Shown here: piece after piece, positions 1-5,808 of the stretch
How the letters are laid out: each line of letters opens with the position of its first letter
How positions within the stretch are numbered: position 1 is the stretch's first letter
Source of the DNA: an uncultured Oscillospiraceae bacterium
GTDB taxonomy: Bacteria > Bacillota > Clostridia > Oscillospirales > Acutalibacteraceae
Direction: 5' to 3'
NCBI GenBank assembly: GCA_900552985.1
Contig: USBP01000020.1
Span: forward strand, 1-11,680
Length of the DNA stretch: 11,680 nucleotides
Translations under genes and position numbers: made by a program
The notes under the pieces: generated by a model
The model's database searches: none
What the model was told of the DNA's origin: nothing
Seen by the model: only the letters and a program-made list of their open reading frames with translations

Positions 1-208
1 CCGCCACAAAAAAGCATAAAACCGGCATGGCGATGCGGCCAATGCTGTGGGAAGCTTGCCCGGCTGCGCTCCAAAAATCAAGAAACCGCCAGCCAATGTG
101 ATCAACCAGCATTGCCCCGGCAGCAAGGAGCTTCAGTGCATCCCGGTTAAGGGCGGCAGTTAAAACACGGCCGCAGAACGAGTGCCGGGCCGGCAAACGT
201 GGTCTCAT
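1..208 (-). CDS. TraX family membrane protein, N-terminal part (cut by window edge)
   Basis: This is an open frame on the minus strand that starts at an ATG (206-208) and runs off the left edge after 69 codons with no stop. The visible protein has a short basic N-terminus, then the segment NRDALKLLAAGAMLVDHIGW (residues 21-40), and later SIGRIAMPVLCFF. These match the opening of the TraX family, which begins with an R-D-x-L-K stretch, a first membrane helix ending in a D-H-I-G element, and a second helix preceded by IGRIAMP/FP. F-plasmid TraX acetylates pilin; chromosomal Firmicute members are polytopic membrane proteins of unproven role. An AGGAG ribosome-binding site lies just after the stop of the upstream rarA-like gene, 10 bases from its end, so the two are probably co-transcribed and translationally close. 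Family call is fairly sure; function is not. Confidence 0.82.
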   Translation of the reverse strand, partial: MRPRLPARHSFCGRVLTAALNRDALKLLAAGAMLVDHIGWRFLDFWSAAGQASHSIGRIAMPVLCFFVA

Positions 209-218
209 CAAAGGCTCC

Positions 219-1490
219 TCATGCTTTCTTGATCTTCTCCCAGTAGGCTTTGGCCGCCTGCTCCGTTTTATTCTCGCCGTATTCATAATAGCGGGCGTTC
301 TTCAGCGCGTCGGGCAGGTACTGCTGCGCAAGCCAGTGGTTGGGATAATCATGCGGATATTCATAAAATTGACCCTTGTTCGGGTTATCCGCCCCGTCGT
401 AGTGGACGTTTTGGAGCGTGCGGGGGATGGGGCCGCTTTTCCCCCGGTGGATATCATCCATGGCGCGGTTGATCCCCTCATAGGCGCTATTGGATTTTGG
501 AGCCGTGGCCACCAGCACCACAGCGTCGGCAAGTGGGATGCGCGCCTCTGGAAGACCGACCTGCAGGGCGGCGTCCACAGCGGCTTTGACAATGGGGATA
601 ATCATCGGGTAGGCAAGGCCTACATCCTCGCAGGCGCACACCATCAGCCGGCGCGTGGCGCTGGGCAGATCGCCAGCCTCCAAAAGCCGTGCCAGGTAGT
701 GCAGCGCAGCATCCGGGTCGGAGCCGCGCATAGATTTTTGAAAGGCGGAGAGAATATCATAATGCTCGTCCCCTGCCCGGTCATAGCGCATTGCGCTGCG
801 CTGAGAAAGCTCCCGCGCGTGTGCAAGCGTCACCACGCGGGGCTCTCCTGGCCCGGGCGACGGGGCAGCCAGCACACAGAGCTCCACCGCGTTGATGGAT
901 TTGCGCACATCCCCGCCGCAGGCCTGCGCAATATAAGGGATCACGCCCTTCTCCGGGAGAATTTCCTCGCCGCGCTCCTGCTCGAGGCAGGCAAACGCCC
1001 GCCGCACAGCGCGCTCAATCTCCTGCGGCTCAACGGGTTTAAACTCAAACACCGTGGAGCGGCTAAGAATCGCGTTATAAATATAAAAGTAGGGGTTCTC
1101 TGTGGTGGAGGCGATCAGAGTGATCTGCCCGTTTTCGATATATTCCAGCAGGGATTGCTGTTGTTTCTTATTAAAATACTGAATTTCATCCAGGTAGAGG
1201 AGGATGCCGTTGGGTGCGGCAAAGGTATCTAGCTCGGAGACAACGTCGCGGATATCGGCCGTGGAGGCCGTGGTGCCGTTAAGCCGGTGCAGGCGGCGGT
1301 TTGTCTTGTGTGCGATGATGGTGGCAAGCGTCGTTTTCCCTACGCCGGAGGGGCCGTAGAAGATCAGATTGGGCAGCTCGCCGGAGAGGATGATGTTGCG
1401 CAGGGGCTTTCCTTCTCCCAGAAGATGCGTTTGGCCCACGATATCGTCAAGCGATTGCGGGCGCAGCCGGTCGGCCAGCGGAGCGGACAT
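219..1490 (-). CDS. rarA: Replication-associated recombination protein A (RarA/MgsA-type AAA+ ATPase)
   Basis: The predicted 423-residue cytoplasmic protein has the usual length for RarA, an AAA+ ATPase related to clamp-loader subunits and RuvB that acts at stalled replication forks. Visible motifs are the N-terminal ADRLRPQSLDDIVGQ box (6-20), Walker A GPSGVGKTT (46-54), Walker B LLYLDEI (D101, E102), sensor-1 region ASTTENP (128-133), and an ILSR arginine-finger region near 141-144. The C-terminal half carries the family's SAFQKSMRGSDPDAALHYLARLL, CEDVGLA and SNSAYEGIN elements. The frame is open 31 codons further upstream, but the ATG at 1490 is preferred: it has a purine-rich GGGAGGGGGAG site about 7 bases upstream, and the extension would run past the predicted -10 box. 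The Walker B tail reads DEIQYFNK rather than the DEIHRFNK of many RarA proteins. The TraX-like gene follows 10 bases downstream. Confidence 0.93.
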   Translation of the reverse strand: MSAPLADRLRPQSLDDIVGQTHLLGEGKPLRNIILSGELPNLIFYGPSGVGKTTLATIIAHKTNRRLHRLNGTTASTADIRDVVSELDTFAAPNGILLYLDEIQYFNKKQQQSLLEYIENGQITLIASTTENPYFYIYNAILSRSTVFEFKPVEPQEIERAVRRAFACLEQERGEEILPEKGVIPYIAQACGGDVRKSINAVELCVLAAPSPGPGEPRVVTLAHARELSQRSAMRYDRAGDEHYDILSAFQKSMRGSDPDAALHYLARLLEAGDLPSATRRLMVCACEDVGLAYPMIIPIVKAAVDAALQVGLPEARIPLADAVVLVATAPKSNSAYEGINRAMDDIHRGKSGPIPRTLQNVHYDGADNPNKGQFYEYPHDYPNHWLAQQYLPDALKNARYYEYGENKTEQAAKAYWEKIKKA

Positions 1491-1529
1491 AAAGCGGCTC
1501 CCCCTCCCTTTAATCAAATCGGTTCCTCT

Positions 1530-1558
1530 AGTATACGGATTTCCGGCCCGCAATGCAA
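1530..1558 (-). promoter_or_regulatory. Sigma-A-type promoter for the rarA-traX unit
   Basis: Read on the minus strand, TTGCAT (1553-1558) and TATACT (1530-1535) are separated by exactly 17 bases. Transcription would start near 1523, giving a leader of about 30 bases that contains the purine-rich ribosome-binding site of rarA. It lies back to back with the lipoprotein promoter at 1646-1674, leaving 87 bases between their -35 boxes with no gene or clear structure in them. Confidence 0.75.
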
Positions 1559-1645
1559 GATGCTTGTGGGCGCGCTGAGCCAACTTTCTTAGTTTTTTGC
1601 TTTTTACGCATCCTTTTTTCGGCGAATTTTAATTCTATGGTTGAA

Positions 1646-1674
1646 TTGACTTCTGGACGCCTCCTGTGTATTAT
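1646..1674 (+). promoter_or_regulatory. Sigma-A-type promoter for the lipoprotein gene
   Basis: TTGACT (1646-1651) and TATTAT (1669-1674) are separated by exactly 17 bases; an overlapping GATAAT follows at 1675-1680. The transcript would start near 1681, only about 25 bases before the lipoprotein ATG, so there is little room for leader-based control. Confidence 0.8.
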
Positions 1675-1705
1675 GATAATAACCAATGGAAAGGGGTTGA
1701 ATCTC

Positions 1706-2581
1706 ATGAAACCAACCTTAAAAAAATGGATTGCCTTATTGACAACGCTTGCGCTGCTGCTCTCTCTGGCGGCCTGCGCCGGCTCCGGCGAGCCGGAGGA
1801 TACCACCGGGGACACGACTCCAAGTGCCGGTGAAGCGCCGGTCACGGCCGGAGGCACAGCTGCAAGCCTGCCGGACGGCACTTCAGATACAACAGGGTCT
1901 TCCGCCTCTGAAAGCGTTGCGGAAAGCCAGACTTCCAGCCAGACTGCCGCAACTAAACCGGTGCAGCAGCAGGGCACAACTGCGGCTGCTTTCAAGGCTC
2001 CCAGTGGAGTAAAGGAGATCGTCGCCTATTATAATGCGGCGGTCAAGAAAATCGCCAAGACATCCGCCGTCTATTCGCGCAAGATCACGAGCGGAAGCGT
2101 TAGCGTGGTCAATTTGAACCTGACAGAGCAGAAATATGCTGCTGTGATCAATCGAAACAATGTGGCGCTGAGCGGGTCAAGCGCGGCGCTGAAAGCGCTT
2201 TCTACTGCCGATGTCTCCAATGCAACCTGCACGGAGAGCGGCGGCAACTATATTCTTACGCTGTCATTGAAGCCGCAGAGCGGCACAGATAACGCGCTGA
2301 AGCAGGGCGCGGGCGGCTACTTTTTCTTTGCGGAGCTGGATGAAATCAGCTCCACGGTGAACGCGGTCGGCGAGGTGCTCGGCGTCAGCGGCCTTTCGGT
2401 GAAAACCGCCTCCATCGCGCTCTCCAACGGTAAGCTCACGGTAACGGTCAATCCCTCCAGCGGAAAGATCAGCAAAGCCACGCTCACCTTCACAGAGAAT
2501 GTGGATGCGACGGTGAAGTATTTGCTAAGCCCTGCCGCGAAGCTCAACGTGAATTTCACGGTGAACTATACGGCCTCCTGA
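1706..2581 (+). CDS. Secreted lipoprotein of unknown function
   Basis: The predicted precursor has 291 residues. It starts with a lipoprotein signal: basic MKPTLKKW, a hydrophobic core, and the lipobox LAAC with Cys24 as the lipidation site, so the mature protein should be anchored on the outer face of the membrane. Residues 25 to about 95 form a Thr/Ser/Ala/Gly-rich, low-complexity linker of the kind that spans the cell wall. The rest, about 100-291, begins with a helical IVAYYNAAVKKI segment and continues as alternating beta-like stretches with many T, V and S residues, ending NVNFTVNYTAS. I do not recognise this domain as a named enzyme or binding family. The frame is open further upstream, but ATG 1706 is chosen because it begins the signal peptide and has AAAGGGG (1690-1696) 9 bases away. 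The gene has its own promoter and terminator, so it is a single-gene transcript. Confidence 0.88.
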   Translation: MKPTLKKWIALLTTLALLLSLAACAGSGEPEDTTGDTTPSAGEAPVTAGGTAASLPDGTSDTTGSSASESVAESQTSSQTAATKPVQQQGTTAAAFKAPSGVKEIVAYYNAAVKKIAKTSAVYSRKITSGSVSVVNLNLTEQKYAAVINRNNVALSGSSAALKALSTADVSNATCTESGGNYILTLSLKPQSGTDNALKQGAGGYFFFAELDEISSTVNAVGEVLGVSGLSVKTASIALSNGKLTVTVNPSSGKISKATLTFTENVDATVKYLLSPAAKLNVNFTVNYTAS

Positions 2582-2603
2582 GCGTAAAACAGGATAAAAC
2601 CGG

Positions 2604-2639
2604 CAGCCGGGGATCGGTGAGTATCCCCGGCTGTTTTTT
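2604..2639 (+). terminator. Intrinsic terminator of the lipoprotein gene
   Basis: CAGCCGGGGAT (2604-2614) and ATCCCCGGCTG (2623-2633) form a perfect 11-base-pair stem around an 8-base loop. Six T residues follow at 2634-2639. It begins 22 bases after the lipoprotein stop codon. Confidence 0.95.
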
Positions 2640-2754
2640 ATGTGCTGGCGGCAGAGAAGGGCGCGCTGCAAACCTGCGTACAGCGGAGTTGCAGCATTTT
2701 TAGAACCGGGCAAATAAAACGATCCATCGGCCTTTGAAAATTTTTGATAGAAGG

Positions 2755-2783
2755 GGGACAAGGCGCCGCATTTCTGATAAAAT
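2755..2783 (+). promoter_or_regulatory. Candidate promoter of the ArsR-type regulator gene
   Basis: GGGACA (2755-2760) and TAAAAT (2778-2783) are 17 bases apart. The -10 is good and the -35 weak, as expected for a regulator gene that may be controlled. Transcription would start near 2790. An AT-rich patch with AAAATTTT at 2737-2744 lies just upstream. No other convincing promoter is visible between the terminator ending at 2639 and the start codon at 2846; that stretch holds no gene I can support. Confidence 0.5.
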
Positions 2784-2845
2784 AAAGAAGACGCAGAGAA
2801 AGGCTGCGAGGCATTTGCATACTGCTGAGAAAGGGGGCCGCCGCC

Positions 2846-3868
2846 ATGACGCCGATTCTCCACCAACGCCCTGAGCCGGTTTGTGAGACGCTCGCCCTGC
2901 TCTATATCGCCGAAAATCTAGAGGATTTGATCCGATTGATGGCTAAATTGCTCAATACCGGGCAGGGAGATTTCGCCTCGTATTATCATATGCATGAAGC
3001 CCTGCACCGCAAATATGTTGCCGCCTTTCGGGAGCGGGCCGTATACCCTGGCGAATGGAAGGCGTTCTTTTTCCATCAGATGAGCGCTGGGGAATATGTG
3101 CTCATGGCCCTTCCGTTTTTAATGGATCAAAACCTGATTTTTGACGCTGAGAGCCGCGGGGAGGCGGAGCTGAAGGCACTGCTCCGGGAGTCCTACCGCT
3201 TTCTCTATGACAGCGGGATGAGCGGGTTTACGCGCAACGAGCAGGCGCAGGAGCTGGATGCCTACCTTGCCGGCGGCGCGGGCGGGGAGGCGATGCGTGA
3301 GGTAGCGGAGCATCCGGCGAGCTATCTGCCGGAGCTTGCCCGGGCGGTACGGGAGAACATACCTGCCATGGAGGATGCCTGGATGCTGGTGCGTGAGCAG
3401 GCGCAGGCCTTTATCGCCTCCAGCTGGCGCTCTGTGGATGAATTTTACGAAAAGGGGCTTGTAAAGCGCGATGCGCCAATCCGGCATATTTATCCGCAGC
3501 TTAGCCTCTACACCACTTCTTTTTTTATTGGGGACGCCTATTATTATGGGCTGTTTAATGTGGATGAACGGCCGGAAGAAATCCGCAGCGATGAAAAGCG
3601 CTTTTTAACGGACGTTTGCAAGGCGCTGGGCGACACCACCCGGATGGAGATTTTGCTGCTGCTGCGGGAGCGCCCGTGGTATAACCGGGAGCTGGCGCAG
3701 ACGTTGGACTTAACCCCGGCCACTATCATGCATCATATGGATATTCTTTTGCAAAATGGCTTGGCCGTGATGACGACGGACAGGGAGAATCAAAAACGGA
3801 TCTATTTCAGCCTTGTGCCGGAGCGTCTGGAGAAGCTGCGTGAGACGCTTGGCCGGTTGTTTCAATAA
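2846..3868 (+). CDS. ArsR-type winged-helix regulator with a large N-terminal domain
   Basis: The protein has 340 residues, about three times a minimal ArsR repressor. Its C-terminal part, roughly 250-340, is an ArsR-type winged helix: KALGDTTRMEILLLL (259-273), a recognition-helix region reading ELAQTLDLTPATIMHHMDIL, and a wing ending in the KRIYFSL strand. The recognition region lacks the ELCVCDL cysteines of metal-sensing ArsR proteins, so classical arsenic or cadmium sensing is unlikely. Residues 1 to about 245 are mainly helical, have no motif I recognise, and probably form the signal-sensing or dimerisation part. The start has AAGGGGG (2831-2837) 8 bases upstream. The GPH transporter gene follows 97 bases after the stop, with its own promoter just beyond this gene, which makes it the most likely target. 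Direct autoregulation is also possible. DNA-binding class is sure; ligand is unknown. Confidence 0.87.
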   Translation: MTPILHQRPEPVCETLALLYIAENLEDLIRLMAKLLNTGQGDFASYYHMHEALHRKYVAAFRERAVYPGEWKAFFFHQMSAGEYVLMALPFLMDQNLIFDAESRGEAELKALLRESYRFLYDSGMSGFTRNEQAQELDAYLAGGAGGEAMREVAEHPASYLPELARAVRENIPAMEDAWMLVREQAQAFIASSWRSVDEFYEKGLVKRDAPIRHIYPQLSLYTTSFFIGDAYYYGLFNVDERPEEIRSDEKRFLTDVCKALGDTTRMEILLLLRERPWYNRELAQTLDLTPATIMHHMDILLQNGLAVMTTDRENQKRIYFSLVPERLEKLRETLGRLFQ

Positions 3869-3885
3869 TCGCAGATCATAACAGC

Positions 3886-3897
3886 AGATATTTATCT
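3886..3897. promoter_or_regulatory. Possible operator: short inverted repeat before the transporter promoter
   Basis: AGATA (3886-3890), TT, TATCT (3893-3897) is a 12-base dyad ending 8 bases before the -35 box at 3906. Its position between the regulator gene and the transporter promoter fits an operator for the ArsR-type protein. The arms are only five bases and AT-rich, so chance is a real alternative. Confidence 0.3.
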
Positions 3898-3905
3898 AAT
3901 ATAAG

Positions 3906-3934
3906 TTGACAATCATCTCTCTTTTTGCTATGAT
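3906..3934 (+). promoter_or_regulatory. Sigma-A consensus promoter of the first GPH transporter
   Basis: A perfect TTGACA (3906-3911) and a near-perfect TATGAT (3929-3934) have a 17-base spacer. It starts 37 bases after the regulator's stop codon. Transcription would begin near 3941, about 25 bases before the chosen start codon. Such a strong core promoter suggests that control, if any, is by repression. Confidence 0.88.
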
Positions 3935-3965
3935 CGGTTACACAGGCAGAAAGGGGGATGTTTTC

Positions 3966-5402
3966 ATGCAAAAAAAGTGTTTGGAGGAACCCCGTTTGGT
4001 GGGCAGGGGCGAAATCGCCGCCTACAGTGCCGCAGGCGGCGGCCAGAATTTGAGCTATGCGCTGGTCACCGGCTATCTGATGTATTTCTACATCAATGTT
4101 TTTCATATTGATCCGCGCTATGTGAGCCTGATGCTCTTTTTGGAAGGGATTTGGGATGTTATCAATAACCCGCTGGCAGGCGTCCTGATCGACCGCACCC
4201 GCACAAAGCACGGCAAAATGGTGCCCTATCTGCGCACGCTGACCTTTCCGCTTGCGCTGTTTACGGTGCTGATTTTTTCCGGCCCGCTGCTCATCCGCGA
4301 TGCATCCCCCACCTCTCCCGCAAAAATCCTCTTTATGTTCGTCACCTATTTCCTGTGGGAGCTTTGCTATACGGTTACGGACGTTTCCTACTGGGGGCTT
4401 TCGGCGGCAATTTCGCCTTACCCTGCGGACCGGCAGCGTGTAATGACAGCCTCCAACGTTGTGATCAATATTTGCAGCGCTCTACCCTATTTCTTTGTGC
4501 CGGTTGTGATGGATTATGTGGCGTCGCCGGGCGCAAAAATAGAGTTAAAAAACGTATTTTTTCTGTTTGGGCTCCTTGCAGGCATGGTTGGAATCGGCCT
4601 GTTTTCCCTCTCCGGTTTTTTTGTCAAAGAGCGCGTTGCACAGTCTCAGGCCCGCCCCAGCCTGCGCGAAAGCGCGGCAGAGCTGATCCACAACCCCGCC
4701 CTGCGCGCTATTTTTCTCTCCGGCCTGCTTCTCTCCCTGAGCGGGGTGAGTTATGCGTTGATGAACTATTATTTTATCGATGTGCTGGGTTATGCGAGCC
4801 TGTCCGTTTTGATGCAGCTGCCGTCTGTCGTCACCTGGGGGCTTTCCTACGCGCTGCTTCCAGCCATCAAAAAGCATATGGATAACCGGAGGTTTTCGAT
4901 TCTGTCGCGCGTGGGGTTTGGGGCAGTTTGGATGATTACCTATTTGATTGGGATCAAATATTATGCGCAAGCAGCCGTTATGGTGCCTGTGCTGATGGTT
5001 GGGCAAGGCGTTTTTGGCCTGTTGAACGCGCCCGTCAATATTATTCTGAATGAAATGACCGCTGAGGCGACGGATTATTCCGAGTGGCGCACGGGGAAAC
5101 GCAACGAGGGCGTTGGATTCTCCATGAAGATCACAACGGTGAAAATCGGCAACACGGTGGTTCAGTCCATCAGCGCGCTGCTGCTCTCGGCCATCGGCTA
5201 TGCGACGCAGGAGGGAACCGCCCGTGTGAAGCAGACGGTTGCTGTGCAAAAGAAAATTTGGCTGATATACGCATTGCTTCCGGCCATCGCTTATTTTTTA
5301 AGCGCGCTGCCCTTTTGGAGCTATGATCTGGTGGGTGAAAAAAGGGAAACCGTGCTGCGTGGGTTGCAGGAGCGCAGGCAGAAAGCCAGTCAGGAGGAAT
5401 AA
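3966..5402 (+). CDS. GPH-family (MelB-like) sugar/cation symporter homologue, first copy
   Basis: This is a 478-residue polytopic inner-membrane protein with about twelve hydrophobic segments, the usual length for the glycoside-pentoside-hexuronide family of the major facilitator superfamily. Family marks are GIWDVINNPLAGVLIDR with KHGKMVPYL after it, helix IV TVTDVSYWG (Asp139, matching MelB Asp124), the late DYSEWRTGKRNEG loop, a helix XI Lys393 (matching MelB Lys377), and the terminal YDLVGEK. In MelB the cation site uses Asp55 and Asp59; here the first is Asp64 but the second is Asn68. This may alter coupling ions or coupling itself. ATG 3966 is chosen because AAGGGGG (3951-3957) lies 8 bases upstream and any earlier start would fall inside the promoter. 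Substrate cannot be read from the sequence. It stands between the ArsR-type regulator and the phosphoesterase gene. Confidence 0.9.
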   Translation: MQKKCLEEPRLVGRGEIAAYSAAGGGQNLSYALVTGYLMYFYINVFHIDPRYVSLMLFLEGIWDVINNPLAGVLIDRTRTKHGKMVPYLRTLTFPLALFTVLIFSGPLLIRDASPTSPAKILFMFVTYFLWELCYTVTDVSYWGLSAAISPYPADRQRVMTASNVVINICSALPYFFVPVVMDYVASPGAKIELKNVFFLFGLLAGMVGIGLFSLSGFFVKERVAQSQARPSLRESAAELIHNPALRAIFLSGLLLSLSGVSYALMNYYFIDVLGYASLSVLMQLPSVVTWGLSYALLPAIKKHMDNRRFSILSRVGFGAVWMITYLIGIKYYAQAAVMVPVLMVGQGVFGLLNAPVNIILNEMTAEATDYSEWRTGKRNEGVGFSMKITTVKIGNTVVQSISALLLSAIGYATQEGTARVKQTVAVQKKIWLIYALLPAIAYFLSALPFWSYDLVGEKRETVLRGLQERRQKASQEE

Positions 5403-5452
5403 CCGGACGTGCCCGAGGGATTCCATATAAGAGATCGGATCAATGAAACCGT

Positions 5453-5489
5453 CGAATCAGGGCTGGGGGATAGCCGCCTTGCCTGATCG
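5453..5489 (+). other. Imperfect hairpin in the 3' untranslated region of the first transporter
   Basis: CGA(A)TCAGG(G)C at 5453-5463 can pair with GCCTGATCG at 5481-5489, giving nine pairs with two single-base bulges and a 17-base loop. It has no T-tract and sits directly before the terminator hairpin. It could stabilise the mRNA end or be fortuitous. Confidence 0.35.
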
Positions 5490-5490
5490 T

Positions 5491-5556
5491 CGCAAAAATG
5501 CGGCCCGTCGCCTGTTTACAAATCACATTGTAAATGGGCCCGGGCCGTTTTTTGCG
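5491..5556. terminator. Long intrinsic terminator, possibly bidirectional
   Basis: Nested arms are CGGCCCG (5501-5507) with CGGGCCG (5541-5547), and TTTACAA with TTGTAAA around the loop ATCACA, joined by further C-G and wobble pairs. Six T residues follow at 5548-5553. On the other side an A-run in CGCAAAAA (5491-5498) can pair with TTTTTGCG (5549-5556), so the element could stop transcripts from both directions. It lies about 90 bases after the transporter stop and separates this unit from the phosphoesterase operon. Confidence 0.9.
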
Positions 5557-5564
5557 GCCTGACC

Positions 5565-5586
5565 GTTTTGGCTTTGACATCAAAAC
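5565..5586. promoter_or_regulatory. Dyad upstream of the phosphoesterase operon
   Basis: GTTTTG (5565-5570) and CAAAAC (5581-5586) are perfect six-base arms separated by ten bases that contain TTGACA (5574-5579). No -10 box lies at the right distance from that TTGACA, so it reads better as a protein-binding dyad than as a promoter element. Confidence 0.3.
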
Positions 5587-5610
5587 ATGGATTTCAGCAG
5601 GAACAAAGAT

Positions 5611-5638
5611 TAAATTTTGATTATTTTAATAAAATTTA
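5611..5638. promoter_or_regulatory. AT-rich inverted repeat, candidate operator of the phosphoesterase operon
   Basis: TAAATTTT (5611-5618) and AAAATTTA (5631-5638) are perfect eight-base arms around a 12-base AT-only core apart from one G. The dyad ends where the proposed promoter begins. The whole stretch from about 5605 to 5675 is strikingly AT-rich compared with the flanking genes, as expected for a control region. Confidence 0.45.
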
Positions 5639-5667
5639 TTTATTTTAGATTTGATTTATGTTAAGAT
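5639..5667 (+). promoter_or_regulatory. Candidate extended -10 promoter of the phosphoesterase-transporter operon
   Basis: TAAGAT (5662-5667) is preceded by TGT, giving an extended -10 element. A weak TTTATT sits 17 bases upstream at 5639-5644. Transcription would start near 5674 and leave a leader of about 135 bases. Other -10-like words exist in this AT-rich patch, so the exact start is uncertain. Confidence 0.45.
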
Positions 5668-5808
5668 GAAATAACCTGAATAGAGGCGTTGCATAACGTT
5701 CATGATTCAATGCGCCTGAAATGTGTGCGCCATAAGGGGGCGCCGCGTCAGACTGTTGAATGGGCCATGGGCAGCCGAAGAACAGATTGGATGGAAGGAG
5801 TGAAACCA

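Noticed and set aside
336..1232. 298-codon open frame antisense to the rarA-like gene
   Set aside because: Lies fully within a gene with clear AAA+ motifs on the other strand; its translation has no recognisable domain and no ribosome-binding site of note.
5443..5562. Small open frame starting at an ATG after the first transporter
   Set aside because: It reads straight through the strong terminator hairpin and lacks a good ribosome-binding site.
5574..5579. TTGACA as the -35 box of the phosphoesterase promoter
   Set aside because: The bases 16-18 positions downstream (around 5596-5603) do not resemble a -10 box; the word is inside a dyad instead.
5689..5808. 40-residue N-terminal extension of the phosphoesterase
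   Set aside because: AAGGAG eight bases before ATG 5809 and the start of the first core strand there make the shorter protein much more likely; the extension resembles translated leader RNA.
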